A stretch of DNA of 36,410 nucleotides from NCBI GenBank assembly GCA_039024295.1, contig JBCDIQ010000008.1, positions 1-36,410 on the forward strand, in the 5' to 3' direction. A program made the translations under genes and the position numbers. Source of the stretch: JBCDIQ01 sp039024295. Its GTDB lineage: Bacteria; Bacteroidota; Bacteroidia; J057. The notes beneath the pieces were generated by a model. It was not told the origin of the DNA, ran no database searches, and saw nothing but the letters and a program-made list of their open reading frames with translations. Positions 1-7,798 of this stretch are shown here, piece by piece; within the stretch, counting starts at the first letter, position 1; each line of letters starts with the position of its first letter.

Positions 1-90
1 ACACCAAATATCGATTTGACGATCACTGACAGATACATCAGTAATCTCCAACTCCGGCAAATTTAATAGTTCTTCGTAGAGCGCATTCAT
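1..90 (-). CDS. ISL3-family transposase, N-terminal fragment cut by window edge
   Basis: The minus strand reads open from an ATG at 88-90 to the window edge and gives about 30 residues, starting MNALYEELLNLPELEITDVS. The pattern of a short helix ending LLNLPELEI followed by a beta strand resembles the N-terminus of ISL3-type transposases, which cut and paste their own element. The catalytic domain lies outside the window, so the family call rests on this short N-terminus plus the terminal-repeat-like sequence just upstream of its start at 117-142. Other small proteins could share such an N-terminus. Whether the element is intact cannot be judged here. Confidence 0.45.
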   Translation of the reverse strand, partial: MNALYEELLNLPELEITDVSVSDRQIDIWC

Positions 91-116
91 CCTAGATAAG
101 TTAGTAATTTAATTGA

Positions 117-142
117 TGCTCCACTACTTTCGTAGATGAACT
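117..142. repeat. Possible terminal inverted repeat of the left-edge IS element
   Basis: Read on the minus strand, this stretch is GTTCATCTACGAAAGTAGTG followed by GAGCA. It resembles the form GGTTCT-n-ACGAAA-n-AGTGGAG that I associate with ISL3-type ends. It sits 27-52 bp upstream of the putative transposase start, where such an end is expected. The partner repeat is outside the window, so this is inference from position and resemblance only. Confidence 0.3.
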
Positions 143-195
143 GATTTGTTTAAGTGTAAATTAACCTATTTACGTCTTGAAGTAAAGTTGGCAAC

Positions 196-2223
196 ATGAA
201 ATCGCTGTACGTCTCCTGCATCTTGCTGTTGGTCGCTTTACCGGCTATTGCTACCACTTATTTCATTGATCCTGCCGGAGACAACACAAATGCAGGCTTA
301 TCGCCGGCTTTTCCTTTTGCTACCATTGCTTATGGCTTTTCAGTCGCAGCCGCAGGGGATACCCTTCTGCTCACCAAAGGGACATTTTATGGCACCACCG
401 TTTTAGAGGACAAAAATGGCACACCCGAACGTCCTATTGTGCTCAAAAGTATGGCCGCTGATCCACTTGATTTTGCTGTGATTGATGGGGAAAGTCCCCC
501 TTCTCAACATGTGAACCTGCACGGCTTACACTTGAAAGACTGCTCTTGGATCGTCATTGAAAACATCGTTTTTCGCAACTGCTGGCGCAATGTGATCAAC
601 CTGGAAAACTCGTCTTATGTAACTGTGCTCGCTTGCCATTTCTCCTCAGGTAAAGAAGTCGTTTACCCACACGGAGAGGAGGCACATCACATCCTCGTCG
701 AGAACTGCTACGTTCGCCATCCTGATGAGGTATGGCGGGGCTGGAGCTGGGAGAGCATCCACCATGGGGCGTATCAATTTTACAACGGAGGCTTATTGCA
801 TCCACGCAGGAGCGGCGGAGGACATGTGCTGCGAGGCAATACAGGCATTAATTTGTTCAACGCCTTTCGCACGCGCCCCGGTAACATCAAACAAGACGGG
901 AATATTGAGATTTACGACAACAGTTTCAGCAACATACGTGACAACGATTTTGAACCTGAAGACTGGGCGTGGAACCTTCACTATCATCACAACTGGCATC
1001 GCAACGTACATAAAGCCTACTCCATCGATGATGTGCGTGGGGGCAATATGTATATATTTGGGAATACCTACACCCAAGGAAGCGATAGCTATTCGAGGGC
1101 AGAAGTAAACGGTATCTTCAAGTACAAAGACGGCCCGCTGACCTATCCGTGCTATGTTTTCAACAATAGCTATTTCACCGAGGCGAGGGTGCTGAAAGAT
1201 GGGGAAGCCACCAATCACCTGTTGAAACACTTCAACAATGCTTACTACTTTTTTCGAGGTAGCCAGCGGTTTCAGGTAGATGATTGGCAGACCGGATATG
1301 AGTTTGACCATGATGTCATCAACCAGGAATTTCCTGCGAACATCACCGACAATCAGCAGGAAGCGAATGGGTTAGAAAATACGGATGCAAGGTTTGTGGA
1401 TGGGGTAGGGGGCGATTTTCGTTTGCAAGTGGGCAGCCCAGCGGTAGATGCGGGTAAAATAATGACCTTCCCGGAGTTCGCCTGGACCCAGCACTTCACA
1501 GGCAATGCACCAGATATTGGCGCCTATGAGGGCAATCGCCCCACGGATGGCCCTGCTTTCCGGTTTATTCCCTCGCCCGACGGTGCATATTATTTGGAGC
1601 GTCCGCGCATTAGCAAGCATCGTGTAGATTCGACCTCACTTGTTCTGTATTTCTCCGCTGCCCTGGACAGCACTTCATTGGTGGCTAATTTTGTGGACCT
1701 GTATCAGAATGGAATGCGCATCCGTATGGACACGTTTTATTTTCCCAACCATGCCCATGAACTATTCATTGAGACAAGCATTCCATTGCTGGCGGATAGT
1801 TTATCACTCACTTTTAACACTCGCCCCGTCGGTACCAATGGCTTACCGGTTACGGACTGGGCATCTACCTTGCCCATCGGTACTCAGGTTCAGCTCATAC
1901 CTGACCTTTCGGTTGTCCCAATAGAAATCATTTCCTCTTTAAATGATTGGCATACGAAAAACGAGGCAGCCTTAACCCTCATTCCCAATCCCGCTCATGG
2001 AGGAATGACCTTCATCTTGACCGAAGAGAATATACCCGCCAACCAAACACCTGAACTGAGGATTTACACGGTAACAGGAGGCTTAGTTGATAGTCATTTT
2101 CCGAAAGAAAGAGAAGGAAACAACCTGAGATACGAAGTAGACCAACGGTTGCCAAGTGGTATGTATATTGGAGCCGTTCAAACCCCAACAGGTATCGTAA
2201 CTCAAAAATTTGTGATACAATGA
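196..2223 (+). CDS. Secreted right-handed beta-helix protein with T9SS sorting domain
   Basis: A 675-residue exported protein. Residues 1-19 form a signal peptide (MKSLYVSCILLLVALPAIA). Residues 21-60 (YFIDPAGDNTNAG, then the FPFATIAYG and AGDTLLL segments) match the start of DUF1565/pectate-lyase-like beta-helix proteins. About residues 90-350 continue as parallel beta-helix rungs with repeated asparagines. Residues 440-580 look beta-rich. The last 85 residues (from LTLIPNPAHG to TQKFVIQ) are a type A T9SS C-terminal sorting domain, which directs export across the outer membrane. The usual role of such proteins is polysaccharide binding or cleavage, but no catalytic residues could be assigned. 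It follows an IS end and converges on prmC. Confidence 0.75.
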   Translation: MKSLYVSCILLLVALPAIATTYFIDPAGDNTNAGLSPAFPFATIAYGFSVAAAGDTLLLTKGTFYGTTVLEDKNGTPERPIVLKSMAADPLDFAVIDGESPPSQHVNLHGLHLKDCSWIVIENIVFRNCWRNVINLENSSYVTVLACHFSSGKEVVYPHGEEAHHILVENCYVRHPDEVWRGWSWESIHHGAYQFYNGGLLHPRRSGGGHVLRGNTGINLFNAFRTRPGNIKQDGNIEIYDNSFSNIRDNDFEPEDWAWNLHYHHNWHRNVHKAYSIDDVRGGNMYIFGNTYTQGSDSYSRAEVNGIFKYKDGPLTYPCYVFNNSYFTEARVLKDGEATNHLLKHFNNAYYFFRGSQRFQVDDWQTGYEFDHDVINQEFPANITDNQQEANGLENTDARFVDGVGGDFRLQVGSPAVDAGKIMTFPEFAWTQHFTGNAPDIGAYEGNRPTDGPAFRFIPSPDGAYYLERPRISKHRVDSTSLVLYFSAALDSTSLVANFVDLYQNGMRIRMDTFYFPNHAHELFIETSIPLLADSLSLTFNTRPVGTNGLPVTDWASTLPIGTQVQLIPDLSVVPIEIISSLNDWHTKNEAALTLIPNPAHGGMTFILTEENIPANQTPELRIYTVTGGLVDSHFPKEREGNNLRYEVDQRLPSGMYIGAVQTPTGIVTQKFVIQ

Positions 2224-2236
2224 GAAAATCCGTGAT

Positions 2237-2268
2237 GCAAATAACCCGGCTGCAATGAGCAGGGCTAT
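2237..2268. terminator. Imperfect stem-loop between convergent genes
   Basis: The sequence AAATAACCCGGCTGC, loop AATGA, then GCAGGGCTATTT can fold with small bulges. It lies in the 93-bp gap between two convergent genes (stops at 2223 and 2317), where a shared terminator would be expected. No strong T-run follows on the plus strand, so it may be only a weak or processing structure. Confidence 0.3.
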
Positions 2269-2316
2269 TTGGTCTTACAATTCCCCTTCAGCCCATCCGT
2301 TGATTTTTTGCATATG

Positions 2317-3171
2317 TTAGGCTTTTCTTAAGCCCCTCACCATTCGATCCTTTCCATTCAAATCCTGCTTCAGCTCCACGTTTTCATATCCTAAATTTTC
2401 GAGCAGAGACACCACCTCTTGCCCCAGCGATTCATGAATTTCGAAAAACAGCCTTCCACCAGGTGGTAACACCGATAACCCACGCGTGGCAATCACCCGA
2501 TAAAAAAGCAGAGGATCATTATCAGGGACGAATAGTGCTAGCCCTGGCTCGTAGTCTCGTACACGTGCTGCCAGACTTTCCTTTTCGATCGCTGGCACAT
2601 AAGGGGGATTACTTACAAGCGCGGTAAGAGGAGCTGGCCAAGCAGTTTCATCAAGCGCATTTTGGCAAATAAACTGGACACCTGCGTTGAGGGCAGCAGC
2701 ATTGTATTGACCAATTGATAATGCAGCCTCACTCACGTCCATTGCCAGTACATCTGTTTCAGGCTGATTGAGCGCAATACTGATGGCGATACATCCGCTA
2801 CCAGTTCCCACATCCAGCAGCTTGCCTGTTTCAGGCAATTCATCTAGCACCCATTGTACCAACTCCTCCGTCTCCTGCCGTGGAATAAGCACATCAGGAG
2901 ATACTTTATATATATGTCCGAAAAAAGGAGCTTCTTCTGTAATATACTGTAACGGTTCACCTCCCTGAAGCCGTTCCAAGATATTTTTCAATTGCTCTTC
3001 CCGTATCTTGTCCCAAGCAATGTAGTGATGCGGCAGTACCGTTTCCCCCGCGAGGAATTCAAGCAACCGATGGGTTACCGCCCAGGATTCTGGCGTTTCA
3101 TAGACTTCCTTTATTGACTGTTGGATTCGCGTTCTCAGATCACTTACCAGAATATTTTCCTGCTTTTCCAA
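2317..3171 (-). CDS. prmC: Peptide chain release factor N5-glutamine methyltransferase
   Basis: PrmC (HemK) methylates the glutamine of the GGQ motif in release factors RF1 and RF2 in the cytoplasm, which speeds peptide release. The 284-residue length is typical. Residues 1-85 form the helical N-terminal domain that binds the release factor. IPRQETE at 97-103 is the usual domain junction, DVGTGSGC at 120-127 is the SAM-binding loop, and NPPY at 188-191 is the motif that holds the substrate glutamine amide. All key residues are present. The ATG at 3169-3171 fits the normal N-terminus. The gene stands alone between convergent and divergent neighbours. Confidence 0.95.
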   Translation of the reverse strand: MEKQENILVSDLRTRIQQSIKEVYETPESWAVTHRLLEFLAGETVLPHHYIAWDKIREEQLKNILERLQGGEPLQYITEEAPFFGHIYKVSPDVLIPRQETEELVQWVLDELPETGKLLDVGTGSGCIAISIALNQPETDVLAMDVSEAALSIGQYNAAALNAGVQFICQNALDETAWPAPLTALVSNPPYVPAIEKESLAARVRDYEPGLALFVPDNDPLLFYRVIATRGLSVLPPGGRLFFEIHESLGQEVVSLLENLGYENVELKQDLNGKDRMVRGLRKA

Positions 3172-3304
3172 TATGAATTGAATTTATTTCGTTCTTTTTC
3201 CAGAATCTCTAACAACAACTCGGTGATGTTTTACCGGTGAAATCTACATGATTTTCACACATGATTCCTATTTCCCAAAATTAAATATGGCAACTCCATT
3301 GAAC

Positions 3305-3396
3305 CCTATTACCTAATACAAGACGCCTAACACCTACACCCCATCACCTAAAAGTTAATACCTAAAACCTACAATCCCATCGCCTATTGCCCACCC
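3305..3396. repeat. Degenerate heptanucleotide repeat array (CCTAANN family), upstream of gldN
   Basis: Units of 7 nt with consensus CCTAANN start at 3305, 3312, 3326, 3333, 3340, 3347, 3354, 3361 and 3368. After a 1-nt slip they continue at 3376, 3383 and 3390. Examples are CCTAATA, CCTAACA, CCTACAC, CCTAAAA and CCTATTG. The register holds over more than 60 bp although single units have drifted (CCCATCA, GTTAATA). The array fills most of the 257-bp prmC-gldN gap. A second array of the same unit follows gldN. This is a tandem repeat, not a CRISPR: there are no spacers. Confidence 0.75.
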
Positions 3397-3428
3397 TTAC
3401 CTTATCATTAATCCTAATTTGAGCGTGT

Positions 3429-4322
3429 ATGAAAAGGATGTCAAAAATGGCAATGGGCCTGATGGCCATCACTATGTGGGCAATGAGTTTCCAGGAAGTA
3501 AGTGCCCAGATTGAAGTTCGGCAAGAAGATCATTTCTGGCGAAAGCGTGTGGTGAGAAGATTAGACCTGGGAGAAAAAATCAACCGGCCTTTGGTCAATC
3601 ATCAGTCCAGCATTTACAATGGCGGGCAGTACCGGGAAAACCAGGGAATTGTGGCAGCCCTAGTGAATGGGTTGAAAAACCGGGAATACATCGCTTACCA
3701 TCCGGATGACTGGAACCAGACGATGGACTATGAAGCCTTGGTTACCCGGATGATGGAATTTGAACGCGCCATGCAGGTAGAAGAGGAAGAATGGCCGGAA
3801 AAAGAGGATGAAACCTCCGATTTTGAAGAATATGGAATCGGTGAAAGCGCCATAGATGAGTGGGGCAGCTTTGAAGGACAAGTAAAACCACTTGAAGAAG
3901 TAGTCGTTCATCCGGATTCTTATAAGAAAGGTGGTGCCGAGGTGTATGAATACCAAATTGACTGGGCCCAGTACGAGGAGTCCTTCCACATTGTCGAAGA
4001 TTGGATTTTCAATCGGGCACGCAGCGACATGCAGCAGAATATAGAGTTCTTTGAGGTCATATGGACAGATCCCATGGAAGTACTACCAGAAAAAGTACTG
4101 GCTAGGTTTCGGTGGGAAGATGTGAAAGGCTTACTGGCCGAAGCCCAGTGGAAGAACCGATTCAATGATGCGGAAGCGAGATCCCTAAAAGAAGTCATGG
4201 AACTGCGCATTTTTCATAGCTATGTCATTGATGTGGGCGGGGTTCCGGTACAATCTCTCTCTGAAGCACAGCGCCGTGAATTTGAAATGATCGAGTTTGA
4301 AGCCACCCTCTGGTCCTACTAA
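3429..4322 (+). CDS. gldN: GldN-type T9SS / gliding motility component, orphan copy
   Basis: GldN (PorN) is a periplasmic protein that joins GldK and GldM in the type IX secretion machine. This 297-residue protein starts with a signal peptide (about residues 1-26, ending SFQEVSA). Residues 34-110 hold the family pattern: a WRKRVVRRLDLGEKINRPL segment, then GIVAALVNGL and AYHPDDW. The C-terminal part has EDWIFNRARSDM near 190 and RIFHSYVIDV near 265, also as in GldN. A Glu-rich insert (about 117-150) is unusual. The rest of the gldKLMN operon is not here; the neighbours are prmC and rpsL. It could be a paralogue with a separate role. Family assignment is from recognised sequence pattern. Confidence 0.75.
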   Translation: MKRMSKMAMGLMAITMWAMSFQEVSAQIEVRQEDHFWRKRVVRRLDLGEKINRPLVNHQSSIYNGGQYRENQGIVAALVNGLKNREYIAYHPDDWNQTMDYEALVTRMMEFERAMQVEEEEWPEKEDETSDFEEYGIGESAIDEWGSFEGQVKPLEEVVVHPDSYKKGGAEVYEYQIDWAQYEESFHIVEDWIFNRARSDMQQNIEFFEVIWTDPMEVLPEKVLARFRWEDVKGLLAEAQWKNRFNDAEARSLKEVMELRIFHSYVIDVGGVPVQSLSEAQRREFEMIEFEATLWSY

Positions 4323-4359
4323 CACCTAAAGCCTAACGCCTAATACCTAACGCCAAAAA
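4318..4359. repeat. Degenerate heptanucleotide repeat array (CCTAANN family), downstream of gldN
   Basis: Six consecutive 7-nt units in register: ACTAACA (4318, containing the gldN stop codon), CCTAAAG (4325), CCTAACG (4332), CCTAATA (4339), CCTAACG (4346) and CCAAAAA (4353). The consensus and orientation match the array upstream of gldN. The array is followed at once by the gldN terminator region. Confidence 0.75.
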
Positions 4360-4399
4360 AACCCTCTTTGGGATGGAAAGGAAGCACCATCCCTCCTTG

Positions 4400-4423
4400 C
4401 TCCCCTATTTGGGGAGTTTTTTT
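4400..4423 (+). terminator. Rho-independent terminator after gldN
   Basis: The arms CTCCCC (4400-4405) and GGGGAG (4411-4416) close a TATTT loop and are followed by seven T (4417-4423). This separates gldN from the str operon promoters that follow. Confidence 0.85.
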
Positions 4424-4432
4424 ATGCATATA

Positions 4433-4464
4433 GTTGGACGAGAAAAATATACTTTCTAATTTTG
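4433..4464 (+). promoter_or_regulatory. Distal str-operon promoter (Bacteroidota sigma-70 type)
   Basis: GTTG (4433-4436), a 20-bp gap, then TAATTTTG (4457-4464) fits the Bacteroidota promoter form TTTG / TAnnTTTG. Transcription would start near 4471, about 275 nt before rpsL. It lies just downstream of the gldN terminator. The gap up to rpsL (4424-4747) holds no convincing gene. A small hairpin GTTCC-CGCAAA-GGAAC lies at 4557-4572 in the putative leader. Confidence 0.55.
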
Positions 4465-4684
4465 TAACCCGATTGAGAAATGAGGCATCTGACGGCTGAA
4501 ATCCAACCTTTTGTTTCTAGCTTATAATTGTCTCAACTCAACCACGATTTACGCTCGTTCCCGCAAAGGAACTCTAGCACAGCAAGCAGGCACATACGCC
4601 TTTGATTCATGTTCTTCTCCTTCATTCATCCTATGGGTGCCTGAATGGTAAGTATTTTGATTTTTCTATTGCCTGCAAAGGCGA

Positions 4685-4716
4685 TTTGGCATATATAATT
4701 TTTATCTCTAATTTTG
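4685..4716 (+). promoter_or_regulatory. Proximal str-operon promoter (Bacteroidota sigma-70 type)
   Basis: TTTG (4685-4688), a 20-bp gap, then TAATTTTG (4709-4716) matches the Bacteroidota promoter consensus exactly. Transcription would start near 4723, about 25 nt before the rpsL ATG. No Shine-Dalgarno is visible; the region before the start is A-rich, as is common in this phylum. Confidence 0.7.
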
Positions 4717-4747
4717 CACCTCGTTAAAATAAAGTAGTCAGACAATA

Positions 4748-5122
4748 ATGCCAACTATTCAACAGCTTGTACGCAAAGGCAGGTCCTCTAAACTGGAAAA
4801 GAGTAAATCACCTGCACTTGATTCTTGCCCCCAGCGAAGAGGCGTATGTTTGCGTGTATATACCACCACTCCTAAGAAGCCTAACTCAGCGCTTCGTAAA
4901 GTGGCTCGTGTTCGTCTAACCAATGGAAAGGAAGTAAACGCCTACATTGGAGGAGAGGGGCACAACCTGCAGGAACACTCTATTGTCTTGGTACGTGGAG
5001 GGAGGGTTAAAGACCTTCCAGGTGTTCGTTACCACGTTGTTCGTGGTGCGTTGGACACTGCAGGAGTTGAAGACCGTATGCAAGGTCGATCTAAATATGG
5101 TGCAAAACGACCAAAGAAATAA
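4748..5122 (+). CDS. rpsL: 30S ribosomal protein S12
   Basis: S12 sits at the decoding centre of the small subunit and controls accuracy. The 124-residue length is normal. TTPKKPNSALRK (40-51) and the GGRVKDLPGVRYH segment (84 onward) hold the decoding-site lysines K43/K44 and K88, with D89 next to them. These lysines are unchanged, so the sequence predicts no S12-based streptomycin resistance. It is the first gene of the str group, directly behind the proximal promoter, and is followed by rpsG after 3 nt. Confidence 0.99.
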   Translation: MPTIQQLVRKGRSSKLEKSKSPALDSCPQRRGVCLRVYTTTPKKPNSALRKVARVRLTNGKEVNAYIGGEGHNLQEHSIVLVRGGRVKDLPGVRYHVVRGALDTAGVEDRMQGRSKYGAKRPKK

Positions 5123-5125
5123 ATC

Positions 5126-5593
5126 ATGCGTAAATCCAGAGCAAAAAGTCGTCCCATTACGCCAGATCCTAAATATAAGAGCGAGCTGGTCGCGAAGTTT
5201 GTGAACAACTTAATGTACGATGGCAAGAAGAGTACTGCTTATCGCACATTTTATGGTGCATTGGAAATTGTCGAAAGCCGGACCGAGCTGGGTGGGGTAG
5301 AGGCATTCGAAAAGGCACTTGGCAATATTATGCCTGCTGTTGAGGTGAAGTCACGTAGGGTAGGGGGTGCTACTTTCCAGGTGCCCATCGAGGTGAGTGC
5401 TAGCCGTAGACAAGCTTTGGGAATTCGCTGGTTAATCAAATATTCCCGTGGTCGCAACGGGAAATCCATGAAAGATAAACTCGCCGCTGAAATCATAGCT
5501 GCTTCAAAGGGTGAAGGTGCTGCTGTCAAAAAGCGTGAGGATACTCACAGGATGGCAGAAGCCAACAAAGCGTTCTCACATTTTAGGTTTTAA
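5126..5593 (+). CDS. rpsG: 30S ribosomal protein S7
   Basis: S7 binds the 3' major domain of 16S rRNA, nucleates head assembly and contacts E-site tRNA. The 155-residue protein begins MRKSRAKSRPITPDPKY and carries the beta-hairpin VEVKSRRVGGATFQVPIEV (about 72-90) that reaches the tRNA, then the RRQALGIRWL and HRMAEANKAFSHFRF helices. Length and ends are typical of the long bacterial form. It lies 3 nt after rpsL and 33 nt before fusA, so it is surely co-transcribed. Confidence 0.99.
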   Translation: MRKSRAKSRPITPDPKYKSELVAKFVNNLMYDGKKSTAYRTFYGALEIVESRTELGGVEAFEKALGNIMPAVEVKSRRVGGATFQVPIEVSASRRQALGIRWLIKYSRGRNGKSMKDKLAAEIIAASKGEGAAVKKREDTHRMAEANKAFSHFRF

Positions 5594-5626
5594 TACTTTC
5601 AGTCTTTCAGGAATATAGCCAAACAA

Positions 5627-7735
5627 ATGAAAAAAGTATCGCTCAAACATACGCGCAACATCGGTATCAGTGCCCACATTGATGCTGGAAAAACGACCAC
5701 CACTGAGCGTGTCCTCTTTTACACGGGATTAACCCACAAAATTGGAGAGGTACACGATGGTGCTGCTACCATGGACTGGATGGAGCAGGAGCAAGAGCGT
5801 GGTATTACCATTACCTCTGCGGCGACTACCACCTTCTGGAATTATGAAGATACTGAGCACAGGGTAAACATCATTGATACACCGGGTCACGTAGACTTTA
5901 CCGTAGAGGTGGAAAGGTCTCTGCGCGTACTTGACGGTGCCATCATGTTGTTTTGTTCTGTTGGCGGTGTTGAGCCACAGTCTGAAACAGTATGGCGTCA
6001 GGCTGACCGTTACCGTGTGCCACGTATCGGTTTTGTAAATAAAATGGACCGACGTGGAGCTAACTTCTTTGAAGTGGTAAAGCAAGTTCGGGATATGCTG
6101 GGAGCTAATCCTGTGCCCATTCAGGTACCTATTGGTGCCGAAGAAAACTTTCGTGGTGTAGTAGACCTGATTGATAACAAGGCGATTATCTGGAATGAAG
6201 ACGACATGGGCATGACCTATGAAGAGGTCGAAATTCCAGATGATATCAAGGATACAGTAGAAGAATACCGTACACAGCTTATTGAAGCTTGTGCAGAATA
6301 TGATGATGCATTACTCGAAAAGTTTTTCGAGGATGAGGAGTCAATTACCCGTGAAGAGCTGTTGGAAGCCCTTCGTGCAGCTACGCTTGACATGGCTATT
6401 ACCCCGATGCTTTGTGGTTCAGCCTTCAAGAACAAAGGGGTGCAAGCACTGCTGAATATGGTGTGTGCACTACTGCCATCTCCATTAGATGTGCCTGCGG
6501 TTACAGGAGTCAATCCTCGAACTGACGAAGAGGTAGTACGCAAAGCAGATGAGAATGAACCATTTGCAGCCCTGGCATTCAAAATCATGACCGATCCATA
6601 TGTAGGTCGCCTTGCCTTCTTCCGGGTATACTCCGGAAAGCTGGATGGTGGCTCTTACATTTTGAACAATCGTTCCGGAAAGAAAGAGCGTATCAGTCGT
6701 ATCATGCAGATGCACTCCAACAAGCAGGAGCAAATTCCATTTGTCGCTGCTGGTGACATTGCCGCAGGAGTTGGGTTTAAGGACATCCGTACAGGTGACA
6801 CATTGTCTGACCTGGACAACCCGATTGCATTGGAGTCAATGACCTTCCCGGATCCGGTGATTCAGCTGGCAGTTGAGCCTAAGTCCCAGTCTGACGAAGA
6901 CAAATTGGGCGTTGGCCTTGCCAAGCTATCCGAAGAAGATCCCACGTTCCGTGCCTACACAGATGAAAACTCTGGACAGACCATCATCGCAGGTATGGGA
7001 GAGCTTCACCTTGAAATTATTGTTGACCGTCTCAAACGGGAATTTAAGGTAGAAGTAAGCCAAGGCCAGCCTCAGGTGGCTTATCGCGAAGCAATCACCG
7101 GTTCTGTAGACCATAAGGAGGTGTACAAGAAGCAGACGGGTGGCCGTGGTAAATTTGCCCACGTTGAGGTCGAGTTTTCTCCGCTTCCCGATGATGCTGA
7201 GAAAGAATTTGAATTTATAGATGCCATCAAAGGTGGATCTATTCCTAAGGAATACATTCCATCAGTTGAGAAAGGTATCAAGAATGCCATGCAAGATGGT
7301 GTATTGGCAGGGTTCCCATTGAGTGGAGTGAAAGCTCGCTTGCACTTTGGTAGCTTCCACGCGGTTGACTCCGATTCTCTTTCTTTCGAATTGGCCGCAA
7401 GGTTGGCATTTAAGGCAGCTGGTAAGAAAGCCAAGCCTGTGATCATGGAGCCGATTATGGATGTTGAGGTGGTTACACCTGAAGAATACATGGGTAGTAT
7501 CGTCGGAGACCTGAACCGTCGTCGCGGACAGGTGGAAGGGATGAACGATCGTGGTAATGGTAAGGTCATTAAAGCCAAAGTTCCATTGTCAGAATTGTTT
7601 GGATATGTTACTTCCCTGCGTACCATTTCTTCTGGCCGCGCAGTGTCAACCATGCAGTTCTCCAAATATTCACAGGCTCCTTCCAATATTCAGGAAGAAG
7701 TTGTCGCAACAGTAAAAGGTCTTTCAAAAGTATAA
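5627..7735 (+). CDS. fusA: Elongation factor G
   Basis: EF-G is the GTPase that drives translocation of tRNA and mRNA and, with RRF, ribosome recycling. The 702-residue protein has the P-loop AHIDAGKTTTTER (16-28), switch II DTPGHVDFT and the NKMDR guanine-specificity motif, followed by EF-G domains II to V. All GTPase motifs are intact. There is one fusA in the window, in its usual str position after rpsG. The tuf gene, which often follows fusA in Proteobacteria, is absent; a strong hairpin follows instead. The N-terminus is slightly shorter than in E. coli. Confidence 0.99.
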   Translation: MKKVSLKHTRNIGISAHIDAGKTTTTERVLFYTGLTHKIGEVHDGAATMDWMEQEQERGITITSAATTTFWNYEDTEHRVNIIDTPGHVDFTVEVERSLRVLDGAIMLFCSVGGVEPQSETVWRQADRYRVPRIGFVNKMDRRGANFFEVVKQVRDMLGANPVPIQVPIGAEENFRGVVDLIDNKAIIWNEDDMGMTYEEVEIPDDIKDTVEEYRTQLIEACAEYDDALLEKFFEDEESITREELLEALRAATLDMAITPMLCGSAFKNKGVQALLNMVCALLPSPLDVPAVTGVNPRTDEEVVRKADENEPFAALAFKIMTDPYVGRLAFFRVYSGKLDGGSYILNNRSGKKERISRIMQMHSNKQEQIPFVAAGDIAAGVGFKDIRTGDTLSDLDNPIALESMTFPDPVIQLAVEPKSQSDEDKLGVGLAKLSEEDPTFRAYTDENSGQTIIAGMGELHLEIIVDRLKREFKVEVSQGQPQVAYREAITGSVDHKEVYKKQTGGRGKFAHVEVEFSPLPDDAEKEFEFIDAIKGGSIPKEYIPSVEKGIKNAMQDGVLAGFPLSGVKARLHFGSFHAVDSDSLSFELAARLAFKAAGKKAKPVIMEPIMDVEVVTPEEYMGSIVGDLNRRRGQVEGMNDRGNGKVIKAKVPLSELFGYVTSLRTISSGRAVSTMQFSKYSQAPSNIQEEVVATVKGLSKV

Positions 7736-7743
7736 GCACCCAG

Positions 7744-7782
7744 ATGGGGTTGGAAAACTAAACAGTTCCAACCCCATTTTTT
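7744..7782 (+). terminator. Terminator or attenuator between fusA and rpsJ
   Basis: The perfect arms TGGGGTTGGAA (7745-7755) and TTCCAACCCCA (7766-7776) enclose a 10-nt loop and are followed by a T-run. This has the full form of an intrinsic terminator. Only 16 nt separate it from the rpsJ ATG and no promoter fits in that space. Transcription of the S10 cluster must therefore pass the hairpin, so it may be a partial terminator or a regulated attenuator. Confidence 0.8.
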
Positions 7783-7798
7783 AAACTGCTTTTTCAGC

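Noticed and set aside
793..1311. Antisense open frames over the beta-helix gene and over many ribosomal genes
   Set aside because: They show no family resemblance, no signals and mirror the codon use of the real genes, so they are shadows.
3305..3396. CRISPR array
   Set aside because: The repeat unit is 7 nt with no spacers and no cas genes nearby; it is a degenerate tandem repeat.
4480..4527. 15-codon leader peptide between the two str promoters
   Set aside because: An ATG-to-TAA frame exists, but it has no special codon pattern, no attached attenuator hairpin and could be chance.
7736..7798. Lost or decayed tuf gene after fusA
   Set aside because: The spacer is only 63 nt and holds a clean hairpin with no tuf remnant; tuf is usually elsewhere in this phylum.
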